Made by a program: the position numbers and the translations under genes. Below, one piece after another: positions 18,994 through 28,952 of a DNA stretch of 64,000 nt. The stretch is from Humibacillus sp. DSM 29435 (lineage in GTDB: Bacteria; Actinomycetota; Actinomycetes; Actinomycetales; Dermatophilaceae): positions 62,001 to 126,000 of the forward strand of contig NZ_MAST01000007.1 of assembly GCF_001758225.1 (NCBI RefSeq), written 5' to 3'. A model generated the notes under the pieces. That model made no database searches, was not told the DNA's origin, and saw nothing but the letters and a program-made list of their open reading frames with translations. Position 1 is the first letter of the stretch, and every line of letters starts with the position of its first letter.

Positions 18994-20489
18994 TTCGACC
19001 CTCCTTGCGGGGCGCTGACCTCACGCCGCAGGATCTTCCCGGTGGGGCCCTTGGGCAGCTCGTCGACGATCCACACGACACGGGGGTACTTGTAGGCCGC
19101 CAGCCGTTCCTTCGCGAACGCCTTGAGGTCGGCTTCGCTGACCTGCTGGCCGGGCTTCAGCGTGACGGCCGCCCCGACCTCCTCGCCGAGGCTGTCGTCA
19201 GGGATGCCGATGACCGCCACCTCCGCGACGGACTCGTGCTCGTAGAGGGCCTCCTCGACCTCGCGCGGATAGACGTTGTAGCCGCCCCGGATGATCAGGT
19301 CCTTCTTGCGGTCGACGATGAAGAAGTAGCCGTCTTCGTCGACCTTCGCCAGGTCGCCCGTATGGAACCAGCCGTCCGTGATCGCGGCGGCCGTGTCATC
19401 CTCGCGCCCCCAGTAGCCCTTCATGACGTTCTCGCCCTTGATCACGATCTCGCCGACCTCACCGTGGGCGACATCCTCGTCGTCATCGTCGACGAGCCTC
19501 ATCTCCACGCCGCGCACCTGCGTCCCGATGGAGCCCGGTTTGCGCTGCTGGCCGGGCTGGTTGAAGGAAGCCACGGGTGAGGTCTCAGAGAGGCCGTAGC
19601 CCTCGAGCACGACGCAGTCGAACTTCTCCTCGAAGTTCTTCAGCACCTCGACCGGCATCGCCGAACCGCCGGAGACACAGGTGCGCAGGCTGGACAGGTC
19701 GGCTGTGTCAGCGCTCGCTGCGTGCAGCAGGGCGGAGTACATCGTGGGGACGCCTTCGAAGACGGTGACGCGGTCGCGACCCACGATCTCGAGCGCCTTC
19801 TCGGGGTGGAAGCGCGGGAGCAAGGTCAGGCACGACCCTTTGAGGACGGCAGCGTTGAGGCCGACGGTGAGGCCGAAGACATGGAAGAGGGGCAGGCACC
19901 CCATGACGACGTCCTCCTCGGTGAGCTCGACCAGGGTCTCGGCGCTGGTCGAGGCGTTGGTTCCCATGCTGTGGTGGGTCAGCTGCGCGCCCTTGGGCTC
20001 ACCGGTGGTACCGGAGGTGTACAGCAGCACCACAGTGTCATCGTCCATGCGATCCACGACCTGCTCGTCGGGATCGTGCTGCCCGATCAGCTCGGCAAAG
20101 TCGAGACCGACCTCGACGCACTCGATCCCGACCGCTGAGGCGCCCTTGGCCGCCTCCTGCGCCATGTCCTTCCAGGCGAAGACGATCGAGGCGCCCGAGT
20201 CCTCGAGGTAGAACCTCACCTCGCGGCCCTTGAGCAGCGGGTTCATCGGCACGACCACAGCACCGATGGCCACGGCGCCGTAGAACAGCACCGGAAACGG
20301 TGGAACATTCGGCAGCACCAGACCGACCCGGTCACCAGGCCCCACCCCCTTGGACTTCAGCAGGGCGGCCACGCGCCGGGCACCGTCCTGCAGCTCGGAG
20401 TAGGTCATCACGAGATCGTCGAGCTTGATCGCGGGGCGGTCCCCGTGCTGTTGGGCGGTCCGGGTCAGGTTGTCGGCCAGGTTGGTCAC
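18990..20489 (-). CDS. Long-chain fatty-acid--CoA ligase (AMP-forming acyl-CoA synthetase)
   Basis: The enzyme activates a carboxylic acid as acyl-AMP and then acyl-CoA. The 499-aa product has the AMP-binding signature YTSGTTGEPKG at about residues 155-165, GYGLSETSPVASF, GWFHTGDLAKVDEDGYFFI, the hinge DRKKDLIIRGGYNVYP, and the C-terminal catalytic lysine in PKGPTGKILRRE. GGAGG precedes the GTG start at 20489. It leads the overlapping operon acs-phaC-phaZ-acyl-CoA dehydrogenase, which suggests that it supplies acyl-CoA for polyester synthesis or recovers the acids released on depolymerisation. Chain-length preference cannot be read from the sequence. Confidence 0.93.
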   Translation of the reverse strand: MTNLADNLTRTAQQHGDRPAIKLDDLVMTYSELQDGARRVAALLKSKGVGPGDRVGLVLPNVPPFPVLFYGAVAIGAVVVPMNPLLKGREVRFYLEDSGASIVFAWKDMAQEAAKGASAVGIECVEVGLDFAELIGQHDPDEQVVDRMDDDTVVLLYTSGTTGEPKGAQLTHHSMGTNASTSAETLVELTEEDVVMGCLPLFHVFGLTVGLNAAVLKGSCLTLLPRFHPEKALEIVGRDRVTVFEGVPTMYSALLHAASADTADLSSLRTCVSGGSAMPVEVLKNFEEKFDCVVLEGYGLSETSPVASFNQPGQQRKPGSIGTQVRGVEMRLVDDDDEDVAHGEVGEIVIKGENVMKGYWGREDDTAAAITDGWFHTGDLAKVDEDGYFFIVDRKKDLIIRGGYNVYPREVEEALYEHESVAEVAVIGIPDDSLGEEVGAAVTLKPGQQVSEADLKAFAKERLAAYKYPRVVWIVDELPKGPTGKILRREVSAPQGGSK

Positions 20490-20638
20490 GGGTTGCCTCC
20501 GGCGTGCGTCGTCATGCGGGTCGTGCCGCCCAGGAGGACCCGCTGGGCTCTACGGCGTCCTGATCGAGATCGCGGGTCCTGGTCCACTGTCTACTACCCG
20601 CCTGTCGAACGCCACACCCCAGTGCCCCACCGGGGAAA

Positions 20639-20677
20639 GATGCAGGTCAGGTGCCCCTTGGGCACCTGACCTGCATC
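20639..20677 (-). terminator. Terminator hairpin after sigA
   Basis: An 18-bp perfect stem (20639-20656 with 20660-20677) encloses a 3-nt loop. It lies 25 bp after the sigma-factor stop codon. On the minus strand it is followed by TCTTTCCCC, a modest pyrimidine tract. It separates sigA from the downstream PHA operon. Confidence 0.9.
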
Positions 20678-20702
20678 CACGGTCCGCCAACGCTCAGACC
20701 GG

Positions 20703-22568
<1,866 letters not shown>

Positions 22569-22761
22569 GAACTACGGTCGCCTTTCGTGGCGGGGACTGA
22601 CGGCGATGCGTCCGGCGCGGGGCAGGACGAATCGCCAAGAAGGGCATGGGGTTTCGAATCGGACGATGCTCGGCCTGGTGGAGTCGATCTGCGATGCGCG
22701 AGGCCCCTGGCCCGCGGTGAGTCGATCTCTCGGTCTGCCTTGTGCAATCCGGTACTTGACC

Positions 22762-22791
22762 ATTATAAAGCGCGCACGCCCGCGATGGAAA
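22762..22791 (-). promoter_or_regulatory. sigA promoter
   Basis: On the minus strand TTTCCA (22791-22786) and a perfect TATAAT (22767-22762) are separated by 18 bp. Transcription would start near 22755, leaving a leader of about 185 nt before the GTG at 22568. A perfect -10 hexamer is uncommon in DNA this GC-rich. The leader itself shows no recognisable element. Confidence 0.7.
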
Positions 22792-22856
22792 ACGCCAGGT
22801 CAGACCAGGTGAGACCGGGTGCCTGCACGGGGTGGCGCAAGGTGCGCGGACGACGG

Positions 22857-23255
22857 TCAGTCGGCCTTCACGGCAAGCACGGGGCAGCTGGCGTCGAGCA
22901 GGATCCGCTGGGCGTTCGAGCCGAGGATCAGCTTGCCCACGGGGCTGCGTCGACGCAGACCGATGACGATGAAGTCGGCCGACTCGGCTTCGGCGACCGA
23001 GATGAGGTCTTCGGCCGGGTCGTTGCCCCGCACCAGCGACCGGACCTCGTGCTCGAGGCCCTTCTGCTGCAGCATCTCCTTCACGCGCTCGAGCTCGGCT
23101 TCGAAACGAACCGACTCATCGGCGTCGAAGTCTTTGCCCCCTCGATGCGAGCTGATCACGACGAGCTTGGTGCCTCGCAGGATGCACTCTTCCGCCGCGC
23201 GCTTGAGTGCGGCGCGACCTTCCCTGGTGGCAACGTAACCCACGACAATGGCCAC
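22857..23255 (-). CDS. Universal stress protein (UspA family)
   Basis: The 132-aa product is a single Usp domain. It begins MAIVVGYVATREGRAALKRA and contains the ATP-binding signature G-X2-G-X9-G-S in GLRRRSPVGKLILGS, followed by the typical C-terminal strand CPVLAVKAD. The GTG start at 23255 has GAGGAGG about 9 nt upstream. Usp proteins bind ATP and are induced under stress; a specific function cannot be stated. It lies between metX and sigA in the same direction. No clear terminator separates it from the sigA promoter. Confidence 0.92.
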   Translation of the reverse strand: MAIVVGYVATREGRAALKRAAEECILRGTKLVVISSHRGGKDFDADESVRFEAELERVKEMLQQKGLEHEVRSLVRGNDPAEDLISVAEAESADFIVIGLRRRSPVGKLILGSNAQRILLDASCPVLAVKAD

Positions 23256-23357
23256 TTGTCCGGTCCTCCTCGCGACGGAAACAACATCTTGACGGACCGT
23301 ACCGGAAAATGGTCGGCACCGCGTGTGGTCTGATCGGCGCAGACGATCGGGCTGGGC

Positions 23358-24620
23358 CTATCGCGCCAGTGCCGCCTGCACGATTCGTGCGACCTGGTCC
23401 TCCTCGATGAGGAAGCCGTCGTGGCCGAACTGCGAGGTGATGGACGCCCGGGTCGAGCGGGGTAGGGCGGCATGCATCTCGTCGGACAGCCGCGGTGGGT
23501 ACAGCCGGTCGGAGTCCACCGAGACGATGGTGCAGTCGGCCCGGACCGCGCCGAGCGCCGCCGCCACCCCACCGCGGTCGCGGCCGACGTCGTGGGAGTT
23601 CATCGACTCGGTCAGCACGAGGTAGGAGTTGGCGTCGAAGCGCCGGGCCAGCTTGCCGGCGTGGTGGTCGAGATAGCCCTCGACGGCGAACCGACCTCGA
23701 GTGGGCGTGCCGAGGGGCTCCTCCCCCTGTTGGGGCTGTCGGCCGAAACGCTCGCCCAGCTCGTGTTCGGTGCGGTAGGTGATGTGGGCGATTCGACGGG
23801 CCAGCCCCAGTCCGGTGACGGGCGACCGTCCCGTGTCGTAGTAGTCGCCGCCGGCGAAGTCGGGATCGGAGCGGATCGCGAGCAGCTGTGCCTGGCACCA
23901 GGCGATCTGGTCTGCGGTGGCATGAGCGGTGCTGGCGAACACGATGGCGCGCTCGACGCGCTCGGGGTGGGTGGCGGCCCATTCCAGGGCCCGCATGCCG
24001 CCCATCGACCCGCCGATCACGGCCGCGATCCGGCGCACACCGAGCCGGTCGAGGGCGGCCGACTCGGCCAGCACCTGGTCGCGAATCGTGAGGTACGGGA
24101 AGCGGCTGCCCCAGGCCCGACCGTCAGGCGCAGAGCTCGAGGGCCCGGTGCTGCCCTGGCAACCGCCCAGCACGTTGGTCGACACTACGAACCAGCGGTC
24201 GGGGTCGATGGGCCGGCCGGGCCCGATCAGGGAGTTCCACCAGCCTGGGGAGGCGTGGCCCTCGCCGGCCTCACCGGTGACGTGGCTGTCGCCGGTGAGG
24301 GCGTGCTCGACGAGGATGACGTTGTCTCCGAGCTCGTTGAGGCGCCCCCAGGTCTCGACCGCGATGCGTGCGTCGGGCAGCACCACTCCGCGCTCAAGCT
24401 CGACGGTGCCGATGTCGACAAAGGTTCGTCGACCCACCGGGTCGCCCTCGCGCCAGGCTCCGTCACCGTCGGTCGCCGCAGACGGAGCAGACGCCGCAGA
24501 CGACGCGGCGGAGCTGTCTGCAGGGGTGGGCCCGGATGGCGGCCCTGCGATCGGACCAGCTGCCGACCCTGGCCTCGACGTGAACCGTCTGGTACGGGGG
24601 TGTCGCCCGGTGATGGTCAT
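23358..24620 (-). CDS. metX: Homoserine O-acetyltransferase MetX
   Basis: MetX transfers an acyl group (normally acetyl) from acyl-CoA to homoserine, the first committed step of methionine synthesis. The product from the ATG at 24620 is 420 aa. About 50 Ala/Ser/Pro-rich residues precede the alpha/beta-hydrolase core. It contains GGCQGSTGPSS, the nucleophile motif IGGSMGGMRALEW, the catalytic Asp in VDSDRLYPP and the catalytic His in FGHDGFLIEE. The open frame reaches 25298 but would run through a riboswitch, and GAGGAG precedes 24620. Control by S-adenosylmethionine through the SAM-IV element is strongly supported. Whether the donor is acetyl- or succinyl-CoA is not certain. Confidence 0.94.
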   Translation of the reverse strand: MTITGRHPRTRRFTSRPGSAAGPIAGPPSGPTPADSSAASSAASAPSAATDGDGAWREGDPVGRRTFVDIGTVELERGVVLPDARIAVETWGRLNELGDNVILVEHALTGDSHVTGEAGEGHASPGWWNSLIGPGRPIDPDRWFVVSTNVLGGCQGSTGPSSSAPDGRAWGSRFPYLTIRDQVLAESAALDRLGVRRIAAVIGGSMGGMRALEWAATHPERVERAIVFASTAHATADQIAWCQAQLLAIRSDPDFAGGDYYDTGRSPVTGLGLARRIAHITYRTEHELGERFGRQPQQGEEPLGTPTRGRFAVEGYLDHHAGKLARRFDANSYLVLTESMNSHDVGRDRGGVAAALGAVRADCTIVSVDSDRLYPPRLSDEMHAALPRSTRASITSQFGHDGFLIEEDQVARIVQAALAR

Positions 24621-24634
24621 GGGGTTGGCTCCTC

Positions 24635-24749
24635 GTGCTCGCGCTTGCACACGTCCTGGGGGACGTGGCCAGGTCTTCACCCGGGGCACCCCACCGCAGA
24701 GGAGGGTTGCCGACCAGCGAGCCGGGGCTTGTCGCTGGTACTCATGACC
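24635..24749 (-). ncRNA. SAM-IV riboswitch in the metX leader
   Basis: Read on the minus strand from 24749, the leader matches the SAM-IV aptamer as I remember it. The order is GGTCATGAGTACCAGCG, CAAGCCCCGGCTCGCTGG, TCGGCAACCCTCC, GGTGGGGTGCCCCGGGTGA, AGACC (closing P1 with the opening GGTC), then the downstream pseudoknot/helix region ending GCAAGCGCGAG. SAM-IV riboswitches are known mainly in actinobacteria upstream of methionine genes and turn expression down when SAM is abundant. The element ends about 15 nt before the metX start, near the GAGGAG ribosome-binding site, so translational control is plausible. TACAGT at 24762-24757 is a well-placed -10 for a start near 24750. Confidence 0.92.
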
Positions 24750-24888
24750 TTGCTCAACTGTACGGGATCCAGAGCCGGCCGACGAGCGCCCCGTCCACAG
24801 GATGGAACCGGCCACGCACGTCGGGCGGGCGCACGCACCGACGCCGCCGAGAACAGGTCCAGCCAGGCACGCGCAGCAGCACCCGCCC

Positions 24889-26310
24889 TCAAGCGGCCCA
24901 GCCCGGCAGGGGAGACCGCACCCCGTGGTCGAGGGCGGTGCGGATGAGCCCGCAGAGCCGGTGCTCACCCTCGATCTCCAAGGCCCGGTCGACGGCCATT
25001 CCCGCCTTGGTGCCGTTACCGGCCCACCACGCGTACGCAGCGAAGACTGACAGGACCGGCGCCGCGTGGGCGGTGGGGGTGGCCCGGCACAACCGCTCGA
25101 GACGGGCGGCAATCGCCCGCGGCGCGAGCGCCTCATCATCGTCGTGGGCGCCGGCCACGGCCAGCCAACGACCCGAGGGCGGAGCGAGAGACTCGCCCGG
25201 AGGCGGACGCAGGGCCTGATGTGGGCCCCGATGTGGGCCCTGACCTGAGACCGGACCTGAGACCGGGCCTGGGACCGGACCCGGTGCGCGCACGTCATCG
25301 CCCAGGCACAGGCGCAGTGACTCCACGAGGTCGGGGTCGACGTGGTCGAGTGTCATGGTGCCGGGACAGATCCACGCGATGATCGCATCGCGCAGGTCAC
25401 AGAACCGCAGCGGGCCGACGATCGCGGGCAGCATCGCCTGGAGAGCCGAGTCGCTGGTCTCGTCGCAGAGCAGCGCCCGCCAGCACAGCAGAGCGGCCTC
25501 GACCAGCATCGCTCGGGGCGGACCGTCGTCGTCGAGGGCGTCACCGTCGAACGAGTCTTCGCAGTCGAACGAGTCTTCGCGGTCGAACCCGCATTCGTCG
25601 TCGCGCCCGGCGTCGCCGTAGCCATCGCTCGCGTCCGCTTCGAGGCCGACTCCCGTCAGGGCCTCAAGCTGGTCTCCGACGTCGGTGACCACCGACCACG
25701 CGTACTGCTCCTGCCACTCGGAGATCGCGCGCGCCAGGGCGTCGTGGCGTGGTGCGGTGGCGGCCAGGGGTTCGATGAGGCGGGTCATCGCCGCGCGCGT
25801 GCCGAGCACCGCCTGGCCCAGGCCGACGTAGGTGGCCAGCGCCGGCACGTCGGCGTCCGCGGGCATCGGGCTGCCCTCGGCGGGGCAGCAGTCGCAGCCC
25901 AGACCGAACCACCGCCCGTCACGAACGAGCAGCCGCTCGCGCAGCGGTATCCGTTCGAGCACGACCGCGGTGGCCAGTGCGTCGCTGAGCGGCATGGTCT
26001 CACCCGCGGTCAGCTCGAACCCGACGATGGCCACCGACGTGGGCGCCTCGCGCACGAGGGTCGGGAGCAGCGAAGCGGCAGCGAGCGCAGTGTGTTCGCT
26101 GCCCACCGCGTCGAGGCGGGCCATCAGCCCGAGCCGCTTGTCGTGGAAGCAGACGACGACAACGCTGCGGTCGGGCCGGAACCCGAGGTGGTAGGGAATG
26201 ACGGCCAGCAGCTGGGCAGGCCCGGACAGTGAGATCTTCGGCATGGGCCGAGAATTGCTGGCTCGCCGGGCTCCGGCATCCGCCGTCGGCTCGGCTGTGT
26301 ACGAGCCCAT
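24889..26310 (-). CDS. DUF4192 domain-containing protein
   Basis: The product from the ATG at 26310 is 473 aa. It starts the DUF4192 domain with MPKISLSGPAQLLAVIPYHL, then GFRPDRSVVVVCF, the pattern of this actinobacteria-restricted family, whose function is unknown. DGRWFGLGCDCCPAEGSPMP is a conserved cysteine-containing segment. The middle carries an acidic repeat-like stretch (DREDSFDCEDSFDGD) and a Gly-Pro-Val repeat (PGPVPGPVSGPVSG), both of which look like linkers. Start choice is uncertain: an ATG at 26244 would begin directly at MPKISLSG. It sits between the DUF1232 gene and the metX riboswitch. Confidence 0.85.
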   Translation of the reverse strand: MGSYTAEPTADAGARRASNSRPMPKISLSGPAQLLAVIPYHLGFRPDRSVVVVCFHDKRLGLMARLDAVGSEHTALAAASLLPTLVREAPTSVAIVGFELTAGETMPLSDALATAVVLERIPLRERLLVRDGRWFGLGCDCCPAEGSPMPADADVPALATYVGLGQAVLGTRAAMTRLIEPLAATAPRHDALARAISEWQEQYAWSVVTDVGDQLEALTGVGLEADASDGYGDAGRDDECGFDREDSFDCEDSFDGDALDDDGPPRAMLVEAALLCWRALLCDETSDSALQAMLPAIVGPLRFCDLRDAIIAWICPGTMTLDHVDPDLVESLRLCLGDDVRAPGPVPGPVSGPVSGQGPHRGPHQALRPPPGESLAPPSGRWLAVAGAHDDDEALAPRAIAARLERLCRATPTAHAAPVLSVFAAYAWWAGNGTKAGMAVDRALEIEGEHRLCGLIRTALDHGVRSPLPGWAA

Positions 26311-26353
26311 GACCTGAGACGGGGGTGTGGACGGGCTCGGAAGGTGGAGTGGG

Positions 26354-26746
26354 TCAGCGCTCCAGTCGCCGCCGCACCGACTCGAGCAGGTGGGCCCGGG
26401 CCGCGGCCGGGTGCGGGGATGGCGGTGCAGGGCGGGCGCGCTCGCCGGGGCGCCAGGCGTACCGCCGGGCCTCCCACACGAGAAAGCGGTCGGTCTCCTC
26501 GACGAAGGCCCGAACCGCCCATCGCAGCACCAACGCATCGTCGGCGAGGCCGACGACCGGGAGCACGGTCTCGGGGATCAGGTCGACCGGGGAGGCGACG
26601 TAGACGGCTGCGGCGGCCACGAGCGCGAGCCGCGTCGGGGTGACGCCGGTGTACGAGCGGTCGAGCGTGGCGCGAACCAGCCTCGGCACGCACTGCGCCC
26701 GCTCGGCGACGCTCGGCGAACCGGGCCGGCCGGTGGCGCGCGCCAC
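26354..26746 (-). CDS. DUF1232 (YkvA-type) small membrane protein
   Basis: The 130-aa product has the DUF1232 signature YVASPVDLIPETVLPVVGL, then ADDALVL, at about residues 49-74, within a hydrophobic stretch. The C-terminus is Arg/Pro/Ala-rich. The GTG at 26746 is the first possible start after an in-frame TGA, and no Shine-Dalgarno sequence is evident. The family is widespread and uncharacterised, often predicted to be membrane-associated. It lies 56 bp after the EcsC-family gene and 43 bp before the DUF4192 gene, so the three may be cotranscribed. Confidence 0.8.
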   Translation of the reverse strand: MARATGRPGSPSVAERAQCVPRLVRATLDRSYTGVTPTRLALVAAAAVYVASPVDLIPETVLPVVGLADDALVLRWAVRAFVEETDRFLVWEARRYAWRPGERARPAPPSPHPAAARAHLLESVRRRLER

Positions 26747-26802
26747 GGTGAAGACCGTGGCCGCCAGGCTTCAGTCGGGAGGTGCGCTTCATCGCGTCGG
26801 AG

Positions 26803-27567
26803 TCAGGGCCCGAACGGGGTCAACGGCGGGAACTCGTCCATCGCCTGCCCGGCGATGCGCCCGAGCATGTAGACGTCGATCGCCCCACCGGCCAAGCCGC
26901 CGAGCACCGGCACCCCCCGTCCGAGCCTGGCGAGGGTGCCCTGCCCGATGCGGCTGAGCAGCCGGAACCCGATCGCCTTGTTGAGCACCATCAGGGCCGG
27001 CGCGGGCAACCGGTCGAGTGCGACCGAGGCCAGCTTGCCGCCGGGGGCCAGCAGACCCGCCTTCTTGAGCAGGTCTTCACTGTCTGCTCCCGCGAGGGTG
27101 AGCAGCACCGCCGAGCGGATCTCGGGTTGGTCGATGTCGTAGCCGCGCACCTTGGCGATGGCCGCGGTCATGCGGGTGCCGAGCAGGTAGAACTCGAGCA
27201 CGTTGGCGGGCAGCGAGACGGGCAGCAGGAAGAAGCCTCCGAGACCGGTCGCGAAACCCCCGGCGGCTCCCAGCTGTCGGTGGTCGCGGCGGATGGCCTT
27301 GATCGCCTTCTTGGGGTCGTCGTGGTTCTCCTGAAGGGCCTTGGCCGCCACGTCGTGAGCCGACCGGAAAGGGCCCTTCCCGTCGATGCCGATGTCGAGC
27401 AGTCGCTCGATGAGCCGGGTCGCCGTGCCCGTGAGGCCACCCTCGCGACCGGCGTAGGCGCGCGCGAGGGCCGAGTCCTTCGCGACCTTCTGCACATCAC
27501 GGGCCGCCTCGTCGGAGGCTCGCTCAGCCTCGTCCGTGTCCCCACTGCCCCAACCAAGCTTGCCCAC
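26803..27567 (-). CDS. EcsC-family protein
   Basis: The 254-aa product matches the EcsC family pattern. There is an N-terminal charged segment, IDGKGPFRSAHDVAAKAL, AIKAIRRDHRQLGAAGGFAT, then GLGGFFLLPVSLPANVLEFY with a hydrophobic helix, and a C-terminal glycine-rich amphipathic region (RGVPVLGGLAGGAIDVYMLG). EcsC was named from a Bacillus operon affecting secretion, but its biochemical function is unknown. The GTG start at 27567 is preceded by AAGGGGAG. It is divergent from the aminotransferase gene. Confidence 0.85.
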   Translation of the reverse strand: MGKLGWGSGDTDEAERASDEAARDVQKVAKDSALARAYAGREGGLTGTATRLIERLLDIGIDGKGPFRSAHDVAAKALQENHDDPKKAIKAIRRDHRQLGAAGGFATGLGGFFLLPVSLPANVLEFYLLGTRMTAAIAKVRGYDIDQPEIRSAVLLTLAGADSEDLLKKAGLLAPGGKLASVALDRLPAPALMVLNKAIGFRLLSRIGQGTLARLGRGVPVLGGLAGGAIDVYMLGRIAGQAMDEFPPLTPFGP

Positions 27568-27778
27568 GTGCGACTCCCCTTCGACGACGTCTGCGGCCGG
27601 TCACCGGGATCGGGCCGCCCCGACACCGTAATCGGGATGCCGGGGTGCGCGCATCTTCGGGGTCGGCCTCACCGGGCAGACGGCGCAGCCAGTGCCGACG
27701 TACGGCGACGCAGCCGGAGGCTCACCGTCCGCGCCTCGTCCGTCTCGAACCGGCTGCCCGGCCGTCTCGACACTCTTC

Positions 27779-27784
27779 TAGGCT
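27779..27784 (+). promoter_or_regulatory. -10 element of a probable leaderless promoter for the MalY/PatB gene
   Basis: TAGGCT ends 6 nt before the ATG at 27791, so transcription would begin at or next to the start codon. There is no Shine-Dalgarno sequence in front of this ATG. The same TAGGCT-N6-start arrangement recurs before the LacI-like gene near the right end of the window. Confidence 0.5.
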
Positions 27785-27790
27785 CGGGCC

Positions 27791-28939
27791 ATGGGCCAGC
27801 GCATCTTCGACGTCTCCCTCGATGAGCTCCGTCGCTCGCGCACGAGCGTCAAGTGGCGCGCGCACGCCCCCGACGTGCTCCCCCTGTTCATCGCCGAGAT
27901 GGATGCCGCTCCCTGTCCGGCCGTCGTCGATGCCGTCACGTCCGCCGTGGCACGCGGAGACACCGGCTACGCCTGGTCGCTTCCGTACGCGTCCGCCTGC
28001 GCCTCGTTCGCCGACGTCGAGTGGGGGTGGAGCTTCGACCCAGGCCGGACCACCAGCGTGGCCGACGTGCTCACCGGTGTGGTGCACCTCATCGGCCTCT
28101 TCACCGAGCCCGGGGGGCCGGTGGTGATCAGCTCGCCCGTCTACAACGCCTTCTTCGACGTCATCGCCTCCACCGGGCGCAGGGTCGTCGACGCACCCCT
28201 GGGCGCGAACGGCGAGCTCGACCTCGAGGCTCTCGAGCGAGTGTTCGGCGAGCTGCAGACCGAGAGGGCGCGTGCGGTCTACCTGCTCTCGAACCCGCAC
28301 AACCCGACGGGCACCGTCCACTCCCTCGCCCTGCTCGGCGGGCTCGCCACGCTGGCCGACGAGTACGGGGTGCAGGTCATCTCCGACGAGATCCACGGTC
28401 CCCTGGTCTACGACGAGGTCGTGTTCACGCCGTACCTCACGGTGCCGGGCAGCGAGCGGGGCATCACCGTCACGTCGGCGTCCAAGGCCTGGAACCTCGC
28501 CGGGCTCAAGGCCGCGGTCATCGTGCCGGGCCCGGATGCCGTCGCCGACGTGGGCAGACTGCACCCCCTCGTCACGTACGGCGCGAGCCACCTCGGGGTC
28601 ATCGCGCAGACGGCGGCCTACACCCGGGGCCGCGAGTGGGTGCACCGGCTGATGGGTGAGCTCGGTGACAACCGCGCGCTGCTGGGCGAGCTCGTGGCCA
28701 CGCGGTTGCCCGGCGTCGGGTTCGTGGCTCCGCCCTCGACCTACCTGGCCTGGCTCGACTTCCGCCGCGTGGGCCTGGGCGACGACCCCGCCGCCGTGCT
28801 GCTCGAACGTGGCCGGGTCGCGCTCTCCCCCGGGCCCACGTTCGGTCGGTCGGGGGCCGGCTTCGCGAGACTCAACTTCGCCACCTCTCCCGAGATCCTC
28901 GGCGTCGCCGTCGACCGCATCGCGGCCTGCCTTGACTGA
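27791..28939 (+). CDS. PLP-dependent aminotransferase of the MalY/PatB cystathionine beta-lyase family
   Basis: The 382-aa product is a fold-type I PLP enzyme. It has PLFIAEMDAAPCPAVVDA (typical of MalY/PatB), the substrate-side SSPVYNAFFDVI, LLSNPHNPTGTVHS, the cofactor Asp in VISDEIHGPLVYDE, and the PLP-binding lysine in TSASKAWNLAGLKAA. Members cleave cystathionine or cysteine C-S bonds. The neighbouring metX makes a methionine-pathway role attractive, but the genes are not in one operon. It appears leaderless. The following polymerase gene begins 14 bp after its stop. Confidence 0.92.
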   Translation: MGQRIFDVSLDELRRSRTSVKWRAHAPDVLPLFIAEMDAAPCPAVVDAVTSAVARGDTGYAWSLPYASACASFADVEWGWSFDPGRTTSVADVLTGVVHLIGLFTEPGGPVVISSPVYNAFFDVIASTGRRVVDAPLGANGELDLEALERVFGELQTERARAVYLLSNPHNPTGTVHSLALLGGLATLADEYGVQVISDEIHGPLVYDEVVFTPYLTVPGSERGITVTSASKAWNLAGLKAAVIVPGPDAVADVGRLHPLVTYGASHLGVIAQTAAYTRGREWVHRLMGELGDNRALLGELVATRLPGVGFVAPPSTYLAWLDFRRVGLGDDPAAVLLERGRVALSPGPTFGRSGAGFARLNFATSPEILGVAVDRIAACLD

Positions 28940-28952
28940 CGGGCCGGGCACG

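Noticed and set aside
24621-25298. N-terminal extension of MetX to 25298
   Set aside because: It would run through the SAM-IV riboswitch and into the DUF4192 gene.
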